From: Clostridia bacterium
GTDB taxonomy: Bacteria > Bacillota > Clostridia > Oscillospirales > Acutalibacteraceae
DNA: 64,000 nucleotides
Direction of reading: 5' to 3'
Assembly: GCA_017472225.1 (NCBI GenBank)
Contig: JAFUQS010000072.1
Location: forward strand, 1 to 64,000
Position 1 is the stretch's first letter; every line of letters begins with the position of its first letter. The translations under genes and the position numbers were made by a program. Positions 7,885 through 18,425 of the stretch are shown here, piece by piece. The notes beneath the pieces were generated by a model. The model saw only the letters and a list, made by a program, of their open reading frames with translations, was not told where the DNA came from and searched no databases.

Positions 7885-8832
7885 TTACCATTCTCTCATT
7901 ACTTCGGGATTGGTAAAGATTTCATCAAGCTTTTTGATAAAGGGAAGGATATCACCGAAGCCTCCGATTCTGTGGTCAAAGGTAATTGTGATGGGAAGAA
8001 TTTTCTTTGTTCCCATATCAATTTCGCCATTTTCATTTCTGAAAACATAATTTTCGTCTGTTGCAACACCAACAGCCATAAGGAAAACCTGAGGATAAAG
8101 AAGCGGTGCATTCGTCACTCTTCCGTTGATATTTTTGTTAACAGCTCCGAGATTTGTGAAGCAGACCGTACCTTCATTAAGGTCGTTGATTTCAAGATAG
8201 CCGGGACCCTTCGGAGCACGCTTTCCAAGGTCTGAAAGCTTTGCAACCTTGCCCTTGCCTATATAACCGGCAACGGTCTGGCAAACGGTTGAAACGATTT
8301 TGCCCTTAAGAATAAAACCGACTGTTCTTTGAGCAATCATATCAAAAAGAACATTGTCAACATCATTTGTTCTCAGCATCCGAGTGAGCTCAACCACCCT
8401 TTCGGAAATCTCCTTAAGGCTCTTTTCCTCAGCACTTCTCAGCTTCACGGGGAAGGTTTCACCTGTTTCAAGAAGCACGGGCAAAGCGATATCAATATGC
8501 TTTTTTATAATAAGTCTGCCGGTGGTGCAAAGGCGGTTATATTCAATGTATGAATTAAGCCTCGGTGCAACCTTGAGCGCCTCAACCATAGCCTTAATCA
8601 TAATATCATTAAATGTAAGCTGATATCCGCACTCTTTTTTGAAGGACTGAAACTCCTGCCAGAATTTGGTAATATCTGCATCATAGGTATAAGCAGGGGT
8701 GGGCATATCCTGTGCATTTGTGAGAACATTCGCCGAAACCTTTGCTTTAAGGTTAAAATATTCGATTTTGTCCCCTTCCTCAGGACCGTGAAGAGCACCC
8801 TTGATAAACTTTTTAAAATCAAAATCACCCAT
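7885..8832 (-). CDS. Lipoyl-less 2-oxoacid dehydrogenase acyltransferase-like protein
   Basis: The 315-residue protein matches the catalytic domain of dihydrolipoamide acyltransferases and the related chloramphenicol acetyltransferase fold: KFWQEFQSFKKECGYQLTFN, DIALPVLLETG, then LEINDLNEGTVCFTNLGA and ITFDHRIGGFGDILPFI near the C-terminus. It lacks the N-terminal lipoyl and E1/E3-binding domains, and no dehydrogenase E1 or E3 gene is nearby. The usual motif DHRxxDG reads DHRIGGFGD, so the Asp next to the catalytic His is displaced. It may acylate a small molecule or use a variant active site. GGAG lies 8 bases before ATG 8832. Confidence 0.7.
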   Translation of the reverse strand: MGDFDFKKFIKGALHGPEEGDKIEYFNLKAKVSANVLTNAQDMPTPAYTYDADITKFWQEFQSFKKECGYQLTFNDIMIKAMVEALKVAPRLNSYIEYNRLCTTGRLIIKKHIDIALPVLLETGETFPVKLRSAEEKSLKEISERVVELTRMLRTNDVDNVLFDMIAQRTVGFILKGKIVSTVCQTVAGYIGKGKVAKLSDLGKRAPKGPGYLEINDLNEGTVCFTNLGAVNKNINGRVTNAPLLYPQVFLMAVGVATDENYVFRNENGEIDMGTKKILPITITFDHRIGGFGDILPFIKKLDEIFTNPEVMREW

Positions 8833-9002
8833 AATTGTTTCTCCAATATCTGTAATACATTTTAGGGCTGCGATAATACTTTTTAATATTTAAACATAAT
8901 TATCACAACAATTACATAGATGTTATCACAAAACAGGGCTTTTTGTCAATTGATTTTGATATATCACAACATTTATTTTAAAACTGATGTTTTAGTATAT
9001 TT

Positions 9003-10589
9003 CTAATCAGAATCAAGAACTATTCTTTCACATATGGCTTTAAATACAGGCGCACAATCCGTGTTGCCGCCCTCTCCGTTTTCATTCATAACAATCACAA
9101 TATAATGAGGATTTTTTGCGGGAAAAAACCCGGAAAACCATGTGCGACAGATTTCGCTTCCGTTTTCATATATACCGCTCTGAGCTGTTCCTGTTTTTCC
9201 CGCAAGGCCAACAAGCTCACTTTTTGCATTCTGTGCATTACCTTCCTCGGTTACCGAAAGAAGCATTTGCCGAAGTGTGGCAACCGTTTCTTCACTCAGC
9301 ACCTTTTGAGCAACACCGTTGCCTTTTTCGGTTACGGTGCCGTAGCTGTCGGTAAAGCCCATAACCACTGTAGGGGCAATATATCTGCCTGTTGCAAGAA
9401 CATGATATGCCTTTGCCATCTGCACGGGTGTCATAAGAAGCTCACCCTGACCGAAGGCAAAGTTGGCAAGGTTCCCCTTCAGCTCAAGACTTTCTGCTGA
9501 AGGCAAAAAGCCCTCTGCGGCAGAAATTCCGTCAGCAATTTCATCACCTTGTCCGAGCCCCATCTGACGGCAAAGCTGCAGAAGGTAATCGGTATCAATA
9601 TTCATGATAAGATTGATAAAATAGGTGTTGCAGGAATTTTGCAGGGCAGTTTCCATATTGACGGTGCCATGAGCCTTCTGATTATAACAATTGAAGGTTC
9701 TGTCCCCAACTGTGATACTTCCCGTACATTCATACTCTGCCATAGGGTCAACACCGTTTTCGAGGGCTGCCGCACCGATAACGGGCTTAAAAACCGAACC
9801 TACGGAATAGCTTTTCAGAGCTTTGTTAACAAAAGGCGAATTATCTGCTGAAAGATAATCCGAAACATTGTCAGGGTCATAGTCAGGTACACTTGCCATT
9901 GCAAGAATTTCACCGTTATTCACATGCATTACAATTGCACATCCGCTTTCTATGCTGCTTTTTTCAAGCTCCTGCTCAACAATTTTCTGTATCCGTTTAT
10001 CCAGAGTCAGAACAATACCTGCATCGGAATTAAAATTATCATCGTTGATATATTTGTCCATACCGGCAAGGACTCTGCCCCAGGCATCAACATCAAAGGA
10101 AACGGATAAGCTGCCCGAATTCTGCTTAAGATAGTTATTGTATGCTTTTTCGAGCCCCGAAACACCATCTGTGCCCTCTGAATTAAGATAACCGATAAGA
10201 TGTGTTGCAAGCATATCACCACTATAACGAATCGGAACAGAAAAGGTGCGGATGAATTCGTTATTGATTTCGCTGTCCACCCTTGCCGTGAACGGAAAGC
10301 CTTTTTCAATTTTTTCTTTTAATGCATCCGTTTCAAAATACTCATTGAGATATTCTTCAGAGCCGATTGCAGGAGTTACCGCAGCAATAAGCTCAGATTC
10401 ACTGTCCACAAGCTTATTAAGGCTTCTGTCATAGATTTTCCCCCTTGAAGCTCCTATTGTCAGAGTTCTGTATCCCTGTGTCTCCCCCGCTGCCGAAAAT
10501 TCTGAGAAATTTATATATGCAATCCGTACCATCAAAGCCATAAAACAAGCAACAATGAGCATATATAATGAAAGCATCCTTTTTGACAT
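9003..10589 (-). CDS. Class B penicillin-binding protein (transpeptidase)
   Basis: The 528-residue protein has an N-terminal membrane anchor (LSLYMLIVACFMALMVRIAYI) and a transpeptidase domain with all three active-site motifs: SVFK (within SVGSVFKPVIGA), SCN (QNSCNTYF) and KTG (LAGKTGTAQS). It crosslinks peptidoglycan outside the membrane. No PASTA domain follows and the dimerisation region is short, as in PbpA/SpoVD-like proteins of Clostridia. ATG 10589 has GGTG upstream and starts just before the anchor; ATG 10640 adds a second, unlikely hydrophobic leader. The gene is divergent from groESL. Whether it serves elongation, division or sporulation is not shown. Confidence 0.85.
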   Translation of the reverse strand: MSKRMLSLYMLIVACFMALMVRIAYINFSEFSAAGETQGYRTLTIGASRGKIYDRSLNKLVDSESELIAAVTPAIGSEEYLNEYFETDALKEKIEKGFPFTARVDSEINNEFIRTFSVPIRYSGDMLATHLIGYLNSEGTDGVSGLEKAYNNYLKQNSGSLSVSFDVDAWGRVLAGMDKYINDDNFNSDAGIVLTLDKRIQKIVEQELEKSSIESGCAIVMHVNNGEILAMASVPDYDPDNVSDYLSADNSPFVNKALKSYSVGSVFKPVIGAAALENGVDPMAEYECTGSITVGDRTFNCYNQKAHGTVNMETALQNSCNTYFINLIMNIDTDYLLQLCRQMGLGQGDEIADGISAAEGFLPSAESLELKGNLANFAFGQGELLMTPVQMAKAYHVLATGRYIAPTVVMGFTDSYGTVTEKGNGVAQKVLSEETVATLRQMLLSVTEEGNAQNAKSELVGLAGKTGTAQSGIYENGSEICRTWFSGFFPAKNPHYIVIVMNENGEGGNTDCAPVFKAICERIVLDSD

Positions 10590-10679
10590 ATTTATCACCA
10601 AAATTAGTATTGCATTTTCATTTACAAATATCGACAGCAAAAAAATTCCAATTATTTTATACTATTTTTACAAAAGTAC

Positions 10680-10707
10680 TTGATTTTTTGAAAAATACGG
10701 CTAAAAT
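10680..10707 (+). promoter_or_regulatory. Sigma-A promoter of groESL
   Basis: TTGATT (10680-10685), a 16-base spacer and TAAAAT (10702-10707) lie immediately upstream of the CIRCE element, so the operator overlaps the transcription start. Confidence 0.7.
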
Positions 10708-10712
10708 ATAAA

Positions 10713-10739
10713 TTAGCACTCGAAAGTCAAGAGTGCTAA
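10713..10739 (+). promoter_or_regulatory. CIRCE operator (HrcA binding site)
   Basis: TTAGCACTC, 9 bases, GAGTGCTAA is a perfect match to the CIRCE consensus. HrcA binds it to repress groESL until heat or misfolded protein titrates GroEL. hrcA itself is not in the window. Confidence 0.97.
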
Positions 10740-10784
10740 AAACATATTGAATCAGTAATTTTTTTAACTCAGGAGGAATAAATT

Positions 10785-11069
10785 ATGAAAATTAAACCAC
10801 TTCTTGACAGAGTTGTTCTTAAGGCAACAGAGGTTGAAGAAACTACCCAGAGCGGTTTCATTCTTACTTCCGCTTCACAGGAAAAGCCCCAGTTTTCCGA
10901 GGTTGTTGCAGTAGGCCCCGGCGGCATTGTTGACGGAAAGGAAATCAAAATGCTTGTTAAGGTCGGCGACAAGGTTATCACCGGCAAGTATTCAGGCACA
11001 GAGGTTAAGGTAGACGGCGAAGAATACACAATCGTACGCCAGAACGATATTCTTGCAGTAATTGAGTAA
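10785..11069 (+). CDS. groES: Co-chaperonin GroES
   Basis: The 94-residue protein is the 10-kDa lid of the GroEL chamber. It begins MKIKPLLDRVVLKATEVEE, carries the mobile-loop region (TTQSGFILTSASQEKPQ) and the typical GDKVITGKYSGTEVKVDGEEY ending shared by bacterial GroES, here quoted in part. AGGAGG lies 8 bases before the start, and groEL follows after 18 bases. CIRCE upstream indicates HrcA control. Confidence 0.97.
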   Translation: MKIKPLLDRVVLKATEVEETTQSGFILTSASQEKPQFSEVVAVGPGGIVDGKEIKMLVKVGDKVITGKYSGTEVKVDGEEYTIVRQNDILAVIE

Positions 11070-12725
<1,656 letters not shown>

Positions 12726-12795
12726 TCAAATCAGGCATTACGCTTTAGATTTCATATAAAAATCAAAGGTTATTCTGCCAGGTAAATAAAAATTT

Positions 12796-12831
12796 CTCCC
12801 ATCGGTCAAAAATTCCGATGGGAGTTTTTTT
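12796..12831 (+). terminator. Terminator of groESL
   Basis: CTCCCATCGG and CCGATGGGAG form a perfect 10-bp stem followed by TTTTTTT. Confidence 0.9.
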
Positions 12832-12842
12832 GCGTTTAACAG

Positions 12843-14975
12843 TCAACTAAGACTTTCAAAATACTCTTTTATCCATTCACCGTTAAGCACCGCAAAGGTT
12901 GATGTATAACCGCCACTTTCTGAGATAAACCACATTTGTTTACAGTCCTTATCAAACCTTATAACATCACCTTGCACAGAGCCGGAATAAGTAAATTCTA
13001 TTTCGTATTCCTTAAGTTCATTCAGAGCTTCGGGCGAATGATGGGCGTAAAAGCCTTCATCAAAACGAAGCTCCTTAAGCATATTTTTAACAGGCTCAAT
13101 TTCATCTTCGCTGTCTGCTTCAAGAAGTATATTGTCCTTCTGAATAATTCTCAGGGAAGAAATATCTGTAAGCAAGCCCTCTGTTATGAAAGCGCCCTCA
13201 TTAAGTTCGGTTATTGATAGTCCTTTCGTTTCTGTTTCAGGATTGCTCAATACATATTCATATCCGTTACCGTAACTACCAAGCACCGTTTCATCATCGG
13301 CGGTAATTTTGAAATAAACTCCGCCTCTTTCGGTTTCGCCAACCTTTGTCATTGTTACGGTAAAATCAACCCGCTCACCGTTTCTCAGAGTCTCAATTGT
13401 AAAAAACTCCTCAACATAAGTGCTGTCAAGTGCATTTAAGTCAGGCGACCAGCTTACACCCTTTAAGCCGTATTCTTCGGATTTAAAACAGTATGACTGT
13501 GAAAGCACCTCATATTCATTATCCAGATAGAAACATACCAATCTGTGACCGTAAGCACTTGAAAGCAGATCATATTCCCATATGGGTGCATCATTTAAAT
13601 ATTCCTTGTTTTCAAAGAAATCTCTTGCCTTTTCAACATTAAGCACAACATAAACAGAGCTGCAGGAGGTATCTTTAAGACTTCTCAGCCACAGCCTTGA
13701 ATAGTTTTCGGCAAAATAAATTTCAACACCGCTATGAGAATCACTAAGCACGGTAATATAACCGTCAACAGCCGTAAAATCAATTTCATTTTCATCTGTT
13801 ACGCCAAGGCTCAATGATTCTAAAAATTCAATAACGTTGCTTCGTCCCCCACCTAATGGGGTTGCGTTAAAATACTCCTTCTCGCCTTTTCTGACCGTCA
13901 GAGTGTGTGAAGAAGATATGACCTCTTCCATATCAAAAAGAGTGCCTTCGTCAATTTCAGTTACGCTCACATAGTTCTTCCCGCCGTTGATTTTTTCCAC
14001 AGGGTCTGTCAAAAAGCAAATAACTGCCACTATACTTATCAGAACTGCAACAATTGTCACCCAAAGGGCAGGCTTTTTCCAATTGGCAAGGTTTCTGATT
14101 CGTCCCTTTGTGTCACCTTCACCGAAAGCAAGAGGCGTTCCTGCAATTATTCTTCTGCCTGTTGCAAGGCTGAGAAGTGACGCAGAATAGTCGGCACGGA
14201 TATCTTTGCCCATCTTCTTTATTACAGCTTCATCGCAGCTCATTTCCATATCTCTGCCCGAAAGAACAAAAGACAGCCACACAAGCGGATTAAACCAATG
14301 GACACAAAGTGCGGCAAAGGAAAGAGCCTTCACTATATGGTCAAGCCTTCTGATATGATGCTTTTCGTGAAGGATAATATATTCCTGTTCGCTTTCAGAA
14401 AGGGCTGAGGGAAGATATATTTTCGGACGGAACAAACCCATCACAAATGGTGAATTTATATAATCTGACAGAAAAATGTTATCTCTCAGCGGTACTGCAC
14501 CAATCAGCTTTTTTCTCAGCTTAAAGTATGAAGCAATGCTGTAAATCACCATAGCCGCAATTCCTGTGAGCCACACATACTGACCGAACAAAATCCATAC
14601 TTCCCACCATTGGGCACCGGTATACTTCACGTTACCCTCCTCATCACGCTCGGTTGTACGGATGAGCTGATAATCTATTCCGCCGTTTAAAGCATCGCCT
14701 ACCGCCTGATATGCCGCTTCAGATGCACCGAAAACAGAAATTGACTCGTCTGCCAGAGTATATGAATCGGCGGTGGGCTCGAATTTAGGAACTGCACTTA
14801 CGGGAAGCTCAATTGACACGGGGCAAAGCAAACGGAAAAGCACAACCACCCACAGCACATATGAAAAAATCTTTGGAATTCTTTTCAAAATCAGCCGTGC
14901 TGAAATTATAAACAGGATAACTATACTTGCTGTTTTTGACATATCAAGAATTTGCATAAAAACAGTGTCAAGCAT
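12843..14975 (-). CDS. BlaR1-like membrane metalloprotease (M56 family) with a large C-terminal sensor region
   Basis: The 710-residue protein has an N-terminal membrane domain of three to four helices enclosing a cytoplasmic zinc-protease segment with the motif HEKHH (in ILHEKHHIRRLDHI), as in BlaR1/MecR1. A helix near residue 310 (WVTIVAVLISIVAVICF) is followed by a roughly 380-residue extracytoplasmic region. That region is not a recognisable beta-lactam-binding transpeptidase domain: no clear SxxK/KTG set is seen, so the signal need not be a beta-lactam. It lies 4 bases after the BlaI-type repressor gene, whose inactivation it probably controls by proteolysis. Confidence 0.8.
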   Translation of the reverse strand: MLDTVFMQILDMSKTASIVILFIISARLILKRIPKIFSYVLWVVVLFRLLCPVSIELPVSAVPKFEPTADSYTLADESISVFGASEAAYQAVGDALNGGIDYQLIRTTERDEEGNVKYTGAQWWEVWILFGQYVWLTGIAAMVIYSIASYFKLRKKLIGAVPLRDNIFLSDYINSPFVMGLFRPKIYLPSALSESEQEYIILHEKHHIRRLDHIVKALSFAALCVHWFNPLVWLSFVLSGRDMEMSCDEAVIKKMGKDIRADYSASLLSLATGRRIIAGTPLAFGEGDTKGRIRNLANWKKPALWVTIVAVLISIVAVICFLTDPVEKINGGKNYVSVTEIDEGTLFDMEEVISSSHTLTVRKGEKEYFNATPLGGGRSNVIEFLESLSLGVTDENEIDFTAVDGYITVLSDSHSGVEIYFAENYSRLWLRSLKDTSCSSVYVVLNVEKARDFFENKEYLNDAPIWEYDLLSSAYGHRLVCFYLDNEYEVLSQSYCFKSEEYGLKGVSWSPDLNALDSTYVEEFFTIETLRNGERVDFTVTMTKVGETERGGVYFKITADDETVLGSYGNGYEYVLSNPETETKGLSITELNEGAFITEGLLTDISSLRIIQKDNILLEADSEDEIEPVKNMLKELRFDEGFYAHHSPEALNELKEYEIEFTYSGSVQGDVIRFDKDCKQMWFISESGGYTSTFAVLNGEWIKEYFESLS

Positions 14976-14979
14976 ATTT

Positions 14980-15339
14980 TCACCCCCTCATTTTGTCTAT
15001 CATTTTTTTAAGCTCGTCAATTTCATCGGAAGAAAGCTTTTTTCTTTTTGTAAAGGCGGCAACAAATGCCGGCAGTGAGCCGTGGAAGGTATCTTCAACA
15101 AATTTTTCGCTTTGAACGGAATAAAACTCCTCTTTAGAAAGAAGTGATGTGACGATTCCCTTTTCATTTTTGAAAATGCCACGCTCACAAAGCTTCTTTA
15201 ACACCGTATAAGTGGTGGACTTTTTCCAAGCGAGCTCCTTTTCACATTTCTTCACAAGCTCACCTGAGCTGATTGGCTCATTTTGCCAGATAATATCTGC
15301 AAAACGGGATTCCACAACACCTAATTTCATTTCTTCCAT
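14980..15339 (-). CDS. BlaI/MecI-family transcriptional repressor
   Basis: The 119-residue winged-helix protein shows the family pattern: VESRFADIIWQNEPISSGEL, LAWKKSTTYTVLKKLCERG and a helical dimerisation C-terminus with SLPAFVAAFTKRKKLS. Such repressors bind dyads as dimers and are cleaved or released when the partner M56 protease senses its signal. The dyad at 15369-15390 overlaps the -10 of its promoter, which supports autoregulation of the two-gene operon. Confidence 0.88.
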   Translation of the reverse strand: MEEMKLGVVESRFADIIWQNEPISSGELVKKCEKELAWKKSTTYTVLKKLCERGIFKNEKGIVTSLLSKEEFYSVQSEKFVEDTFHGSLPAFVAAFTKRKKLSSDEIDELKKMIDKMRG

Positions 15340-15368
15340 ATATACCTTTCCTTTCAGGTCTATTGCCT

Positions 15369-15412
15369 ATAGACTACATATTTAGTCTATCATCTATAGA
15401 CCAATCTGTCAA
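15369..15412 (-). promoter_or_regulatory. Promoter and operator of the BlaI/BlaR1-like operon
   Basis: On the minus strand TTGACA (-35, 15407-15412), 17 bases and TAGACT (-10, 15384-15389) form a promoter. The dyad ATAGACTA-N6-TAGTCTAT (15369-15390) covers the -10, and a further CTATAGA half site (about 15394-15400) lies in the spacer. This fits a repressor that blocks its own promoter. Confidence 0.75.
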
Positions 15413-15503
15413 TATATTTTCATAAATTTTAAGTTTTTTGTTTAATCGGATAGGTTTTTGAAATAATACTAAGGTAAAACGCAGCTTAAAGTCTGTTTAT
15501 GGC

Positions 15504-15532
15504 TTGATTTTTCTGCGGGTATATTATAAAAT
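15504..15532 (+). promoter_or_regulatory. Promoter of the nucleoside transport operon
   Basis: TTGATT (15504-15509), 17 bases and TAAAAT (15527-15532) lie about 25 bases before the first gene. No riboswitch-like structure is evident in the short leader. Confidence 0.55.
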
Positions 15533-15555
15533 TTAAAGAAAGTGGGTATTTGCTT

Positions 15556-17094
15556 ATGAGTGAATACATAATCGAAATGCTTGGTATCACTAAGGAATTC
15601 CCCGGTATTATTGCTAACGACAACATTACTCTGAGGCTGAAAAAAGGAGAAATTCATGCCCTTTTGGGTGAGAACGGAGCCGGCAAAAGCACTCTCATGT
15701 CCGTTCTTTTCGGTCTGTATGAGCCTGAAAAGGGCGAAATCAGGAAAAACGGTAAGGTTGTTAAAATAAAAAATCCCAATGATGCCACTGCACTTAACAT
15801 AGGTATGGTGCATCAGCATTTTAAGCTTGTTGATGTTTTTTCTGTTCTTGATAATATCATCTTAGGCTCAGAAACCACAAAATTCGGATTTCTTCAGAAA
15901 AAAAGAGCCAAAGAAAAGGTTCAGGCTCTTTCGGAAAAATACGGCTTGAAGGTTGACCTTGACCTTAAGGTGGAAAATATAACCGTAGGTATGCAGCAGA
16001 GAGTTGAAATCCTTAAAATGCTTTACCGTGAAAATGAAATTCTCATTTTTGATGAGCCCACTGCCGTGCTTACACCCGGAGAAATTGACGAGCTTATGGA
16101 AATTATGCGCAGCTTCAGAAATGAAGGCAAGAGCATTCTTTTCATCACCCACAAGCTCAGTGAAATTATGGCAGTATGCGACAGAGTTACCGTACTCAGA
16201 AAGGGTAAATATATCGGTACGGTGAACACAAGTGATGTTACAAAGCAGGAGCTTTCTCAGATGATGGTCGGAAGACCCGTTGAGCTTACTGTTCAAAAGA
16301 AACAAGCAATGCCCGGTGAAGTTATTCTGAAGGCAGAGAATATAACAGTGCCTTCAAAAAGACAAAGAAACAAGCCGGCAGTCAAAAATGTATCCTTTGA
16401 AGCACGGTCAGGCGAAATTCTGTGCATTGCGGGAATTGACGGCAACGGACAGACAGAGCTTGTGAACGCCATCGCAGGCATAGATAAAACGACAAAAGGA
16501 AAAATTACTCTTTGCGGTCATGATATCACAAGTGCTTCCATAAGGCAGAGGAACAAGCTGGGGATAAGCCATATTCCCGAGGACAGACACAAGCACGGAC
16601 TTGTTCTTGATTTTCCTTTAAAGGATAACCTTGTTCTTCAACGATATTTTGAGCCCGAGTTCCGTAATATGGGCTTTATCAGACAGAATGCCGTTAAACA
16701 ATATGCCGACAGACTTATTCTTCAGTACGATGTCCGTTCCGGTCAAGGCGGAGAAACAATTACCAGAGCCATGTCGGGCGGCAATCAGCAAAAAGCGATT
16801 ATCGGCAGAGAATTAGACAGAAATATGCCCCTCATCATTGCAGTTCAGCCAACAAGAGGCCTTGATGTGGGAGCAATTGAATATATACACTCTCAGCTTG
16901 TCAAAAAACGGGATGAAGGCAAGGCGGTTCTTCTCGTTTCCCTTGAGCTTGATGAGGTTATGAGTGTTTCAGACAGAATACTCGTTATGCACGAAGGAGA
17001 AATCGTGGGCGAATTTGACCCGAAAACCACAACTGTTTCGGAGCTCGGTCTTTATATGGCCGGAACAAAAAAACAGGGAGGTACGGATCAATGA
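15556..17094 (+). CDS. nupO: Nucleoside ABC transporter ATPase (NupO-like, two ATP-binding domains)
   Basis: The 512-residue protein is a tandem ABC ATPase. The first domain has Walker A GENGAGKST and Walker B LIFDEPTAVL; the second has a degenerate Walker A (GIDGNGQTEL), signature SGGNQQK and IIAVQPTRGLDVGAIEY. This architecture is that of the simple-sugar/nucleoside importers (NupO, MglA, RbsA). Two permeases and a pyrimidine-nucleoside phosphorylase downstream point to nucleosides. ATG 15556 is preferred to ATG 15550. The next gene overlaps by 4 bases, so the operon is translationally coupled. Confidence 0.88.
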   Translation: MSEYIIEMLGITKEFPGIIANDNITLRLKKGEIHALLGENGAGKSTLMSVLFGLYEPEKGEIRKNGKVVKIKNPNDATALNIGMVHQHFKLVDVFSVLDNIILGSETTKFGFLQKKRAKEKVQALSEKYGLKVDLDLKVENITVGMQQRVEILKMLYRENEILIFDEPTAVLTPGEIDELMEIMRSFRNEGKSILFITHKLSEIMAVCDRVTVLRKGKYIGTVNTSDVTKQELSQMMVGRPVELTVQKKQAMPGEVILKAENITVPSKRQRNKPAVKNVSFEARSGEILCIAGIDGNGQTELVNAIAGIDKTTKGKITLCGHDITSASIRQRNKLGISHIPEDRHKHGLVLDFPLKDNLVLQRYFEPEFRNMGFIRQNAVKQYADRLILQYDVRSGQGGETITRAMSGGNQQKAIIGRELDRNMPLIIAVQPTRGLDVGAIEYIHSQLVKKRDEGKAVLLVSLELDEVMSVSDRILVMHEGEIVGEFDPKTTTVSELGLYMAGTKKQGGTDQ

Positions 17095-18425
17095 GAAATC
17101 TGAATTCAAAAGCAAAAGAATCCGCCTCTCCCCTTTTGAAAAATGAGGGAATTAAATCCGTCAGTGCATCGCTTTTATCAATTATGGCGGGTCTTCTTGT
17201 TGGCGGAGCCATTACGGTTATCGTTGCCCTTATAAATGATGAAATCTCCTTCAAGGCAGGTCTCGAGGGTCTTAAGCTTATTTTCTTCGGACTTTTTTCC
17301 ACGGGCAGAGATATATCAGGTAATCTCACCTTCGGCTTTAACCCCGTTAATATAGGAAATCTTCTTTTCAGGGCAACACCCGTCATTATGACAGGTCTTT
17401 CAGTTGCTGTTGCCTTCAAAACAGGACTTTTCAATATCGGAGCACCCGGTCAGTATCTCATGGGTACAGCCGCTTCCCTTTTTATAGCTCTTACAATTCC
17501 GTCTTCATCTGTCCCGACATGGATAATATGGCTTTTGGCTCTTATTGGCGGTATGGCTGCCGGAGCCTTATGGGGTGCAATTCCCGGTGCTTTGAAGGCG
17601 TATCTCAATATCAACGAGGTTCTCGCTTGTATTATGACAAATTGGATTGCGGCAAACCTTGTCACCTGGTTTTTCGAGAGCAGTAATCTGAGAAATGGCA
17701 ATGAATCGGGCAAAATCGGTTATATCATGCCAACAAGTGCCAACGGTGTTGTGACGGCAAAGCTCGGACTTGACAGAATTTTCCCCGGCTCACAGGTAAA
17801 CGGCGGTATTCTTGTTGCGATTATATTCGCAATTCTCGTTTATGTTATGATTTATAAAACTACCCTCGGCTATTCGATGAAGGCCTGCGGCAGCAATAAA
17901 CACGCCGCTGAATATGCTGGAATCAAAAGCAAAAGAATGCTCGTTCTTTCAATGGCGATTGCAGGCGCCCTTTCGGGTGGCGGAGCCTCGCTTTATTACC
18001 TTTCGGGAAATACGGAATTTTTTCATGCCACATATCAATCGCTCCCTGCGGAAGGCTTCAACGGAATTCCCATTGCGCTTCTTGCCGCAAACAACCCCAT
18101 AGGTGTAATTTTTTCAGGTTTGTTCATGTCCATGCTCAACATTGCAGGGCAACAATTAAAAAATCTCACTGCATATAATGAATATATCACTGATATCATC
18201 ATTGCGGCTATTGTTTACCTCAGTGCCTTCTCCCTTGTTATCAAGGCTCTTCTTTCAGGTCTTCACAAAAGAAAAAGTGCAGTCGCTGTCGCAACCCGAA
18301 AGGGAAACAGCACTACTGCCGGAGTGCAGACTCATGCAGATGAAGAAATTATTGAGGAAATCAACAACGGTGTTAAAAATGCCGAAATTGATTTTTCCGA
18401 AGATAAAAGGGAGGGTGAGGAATAA
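17091..18425 (+). CDS. nupP: Nucleoside ABC transporter permease (NupP-like)
   Basis: The 444-residue integral membrane protein contains about ten helices of the BPD_transp_2 family, with FKTGLFNIGAPGQYLMGTAA and INEVLACIMTNWIA as the family signatures, and the coupling loop ACGSNKHAAEYAGI that contacts the ATPase. The N-terminus is extended and the C-terminus carries an acidic tail (DEEIIEEINN). It overlaps both neighbours by a few bases and should pair with the downstream permease as a heterodimer. Confidence 0.88.
   Translation: MRNLNSKAKESASPLLKNEGIKSVSASLLSIMAGLLVGGAITVIVALINDEISFKAGLEGLKLIFFGLFSTGRDISGNLTFGFNPVNIGNLLFRATPVIMTGLSVAVAFKTGLFNIGAPGQYLMGTAASLFIALTIPSSSVPTWIIWLLALIGGMAAGALWGAIPGALKAYLNINEVLACIMTNWIAANLVTWFFESSNLRNGNESGKIGYIMPTSANGVVTAKLGLDRIFPGSQVNGGILVAIIFAILVYVMIYKTTLGYSMKACGSNKHAAEYAGIKSKRMLVLSMAIAGALSGGGASLYYLSGNTEFFHATYQSLPAEGFNGIPIALLAANNPIGVIFSGLFMSMLNIAGQQLKNLTAYNEYITDIIIAAIVYLSAFSLVIKALLSGLHKRKSAVAVATRKGNSTTAGVQTHADEEIIEEINNGVKNAEIDFSEDKREGEE

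Noticed and set aside
10249..10400. Other CIRCE- or heat-shock-like sites elsewhere in the window
   Set aside because: Only the groES copy matches TTAGCACTC-N9-GAGTGCTAA. No second copy was seen.
15469..15819. Minus-strand frame overlapping the start of the nucleoside ATPase gene
   Set aside because: It overlaps the conserved Walker A region of the true gene and the promoter, and shows no protein-like features.
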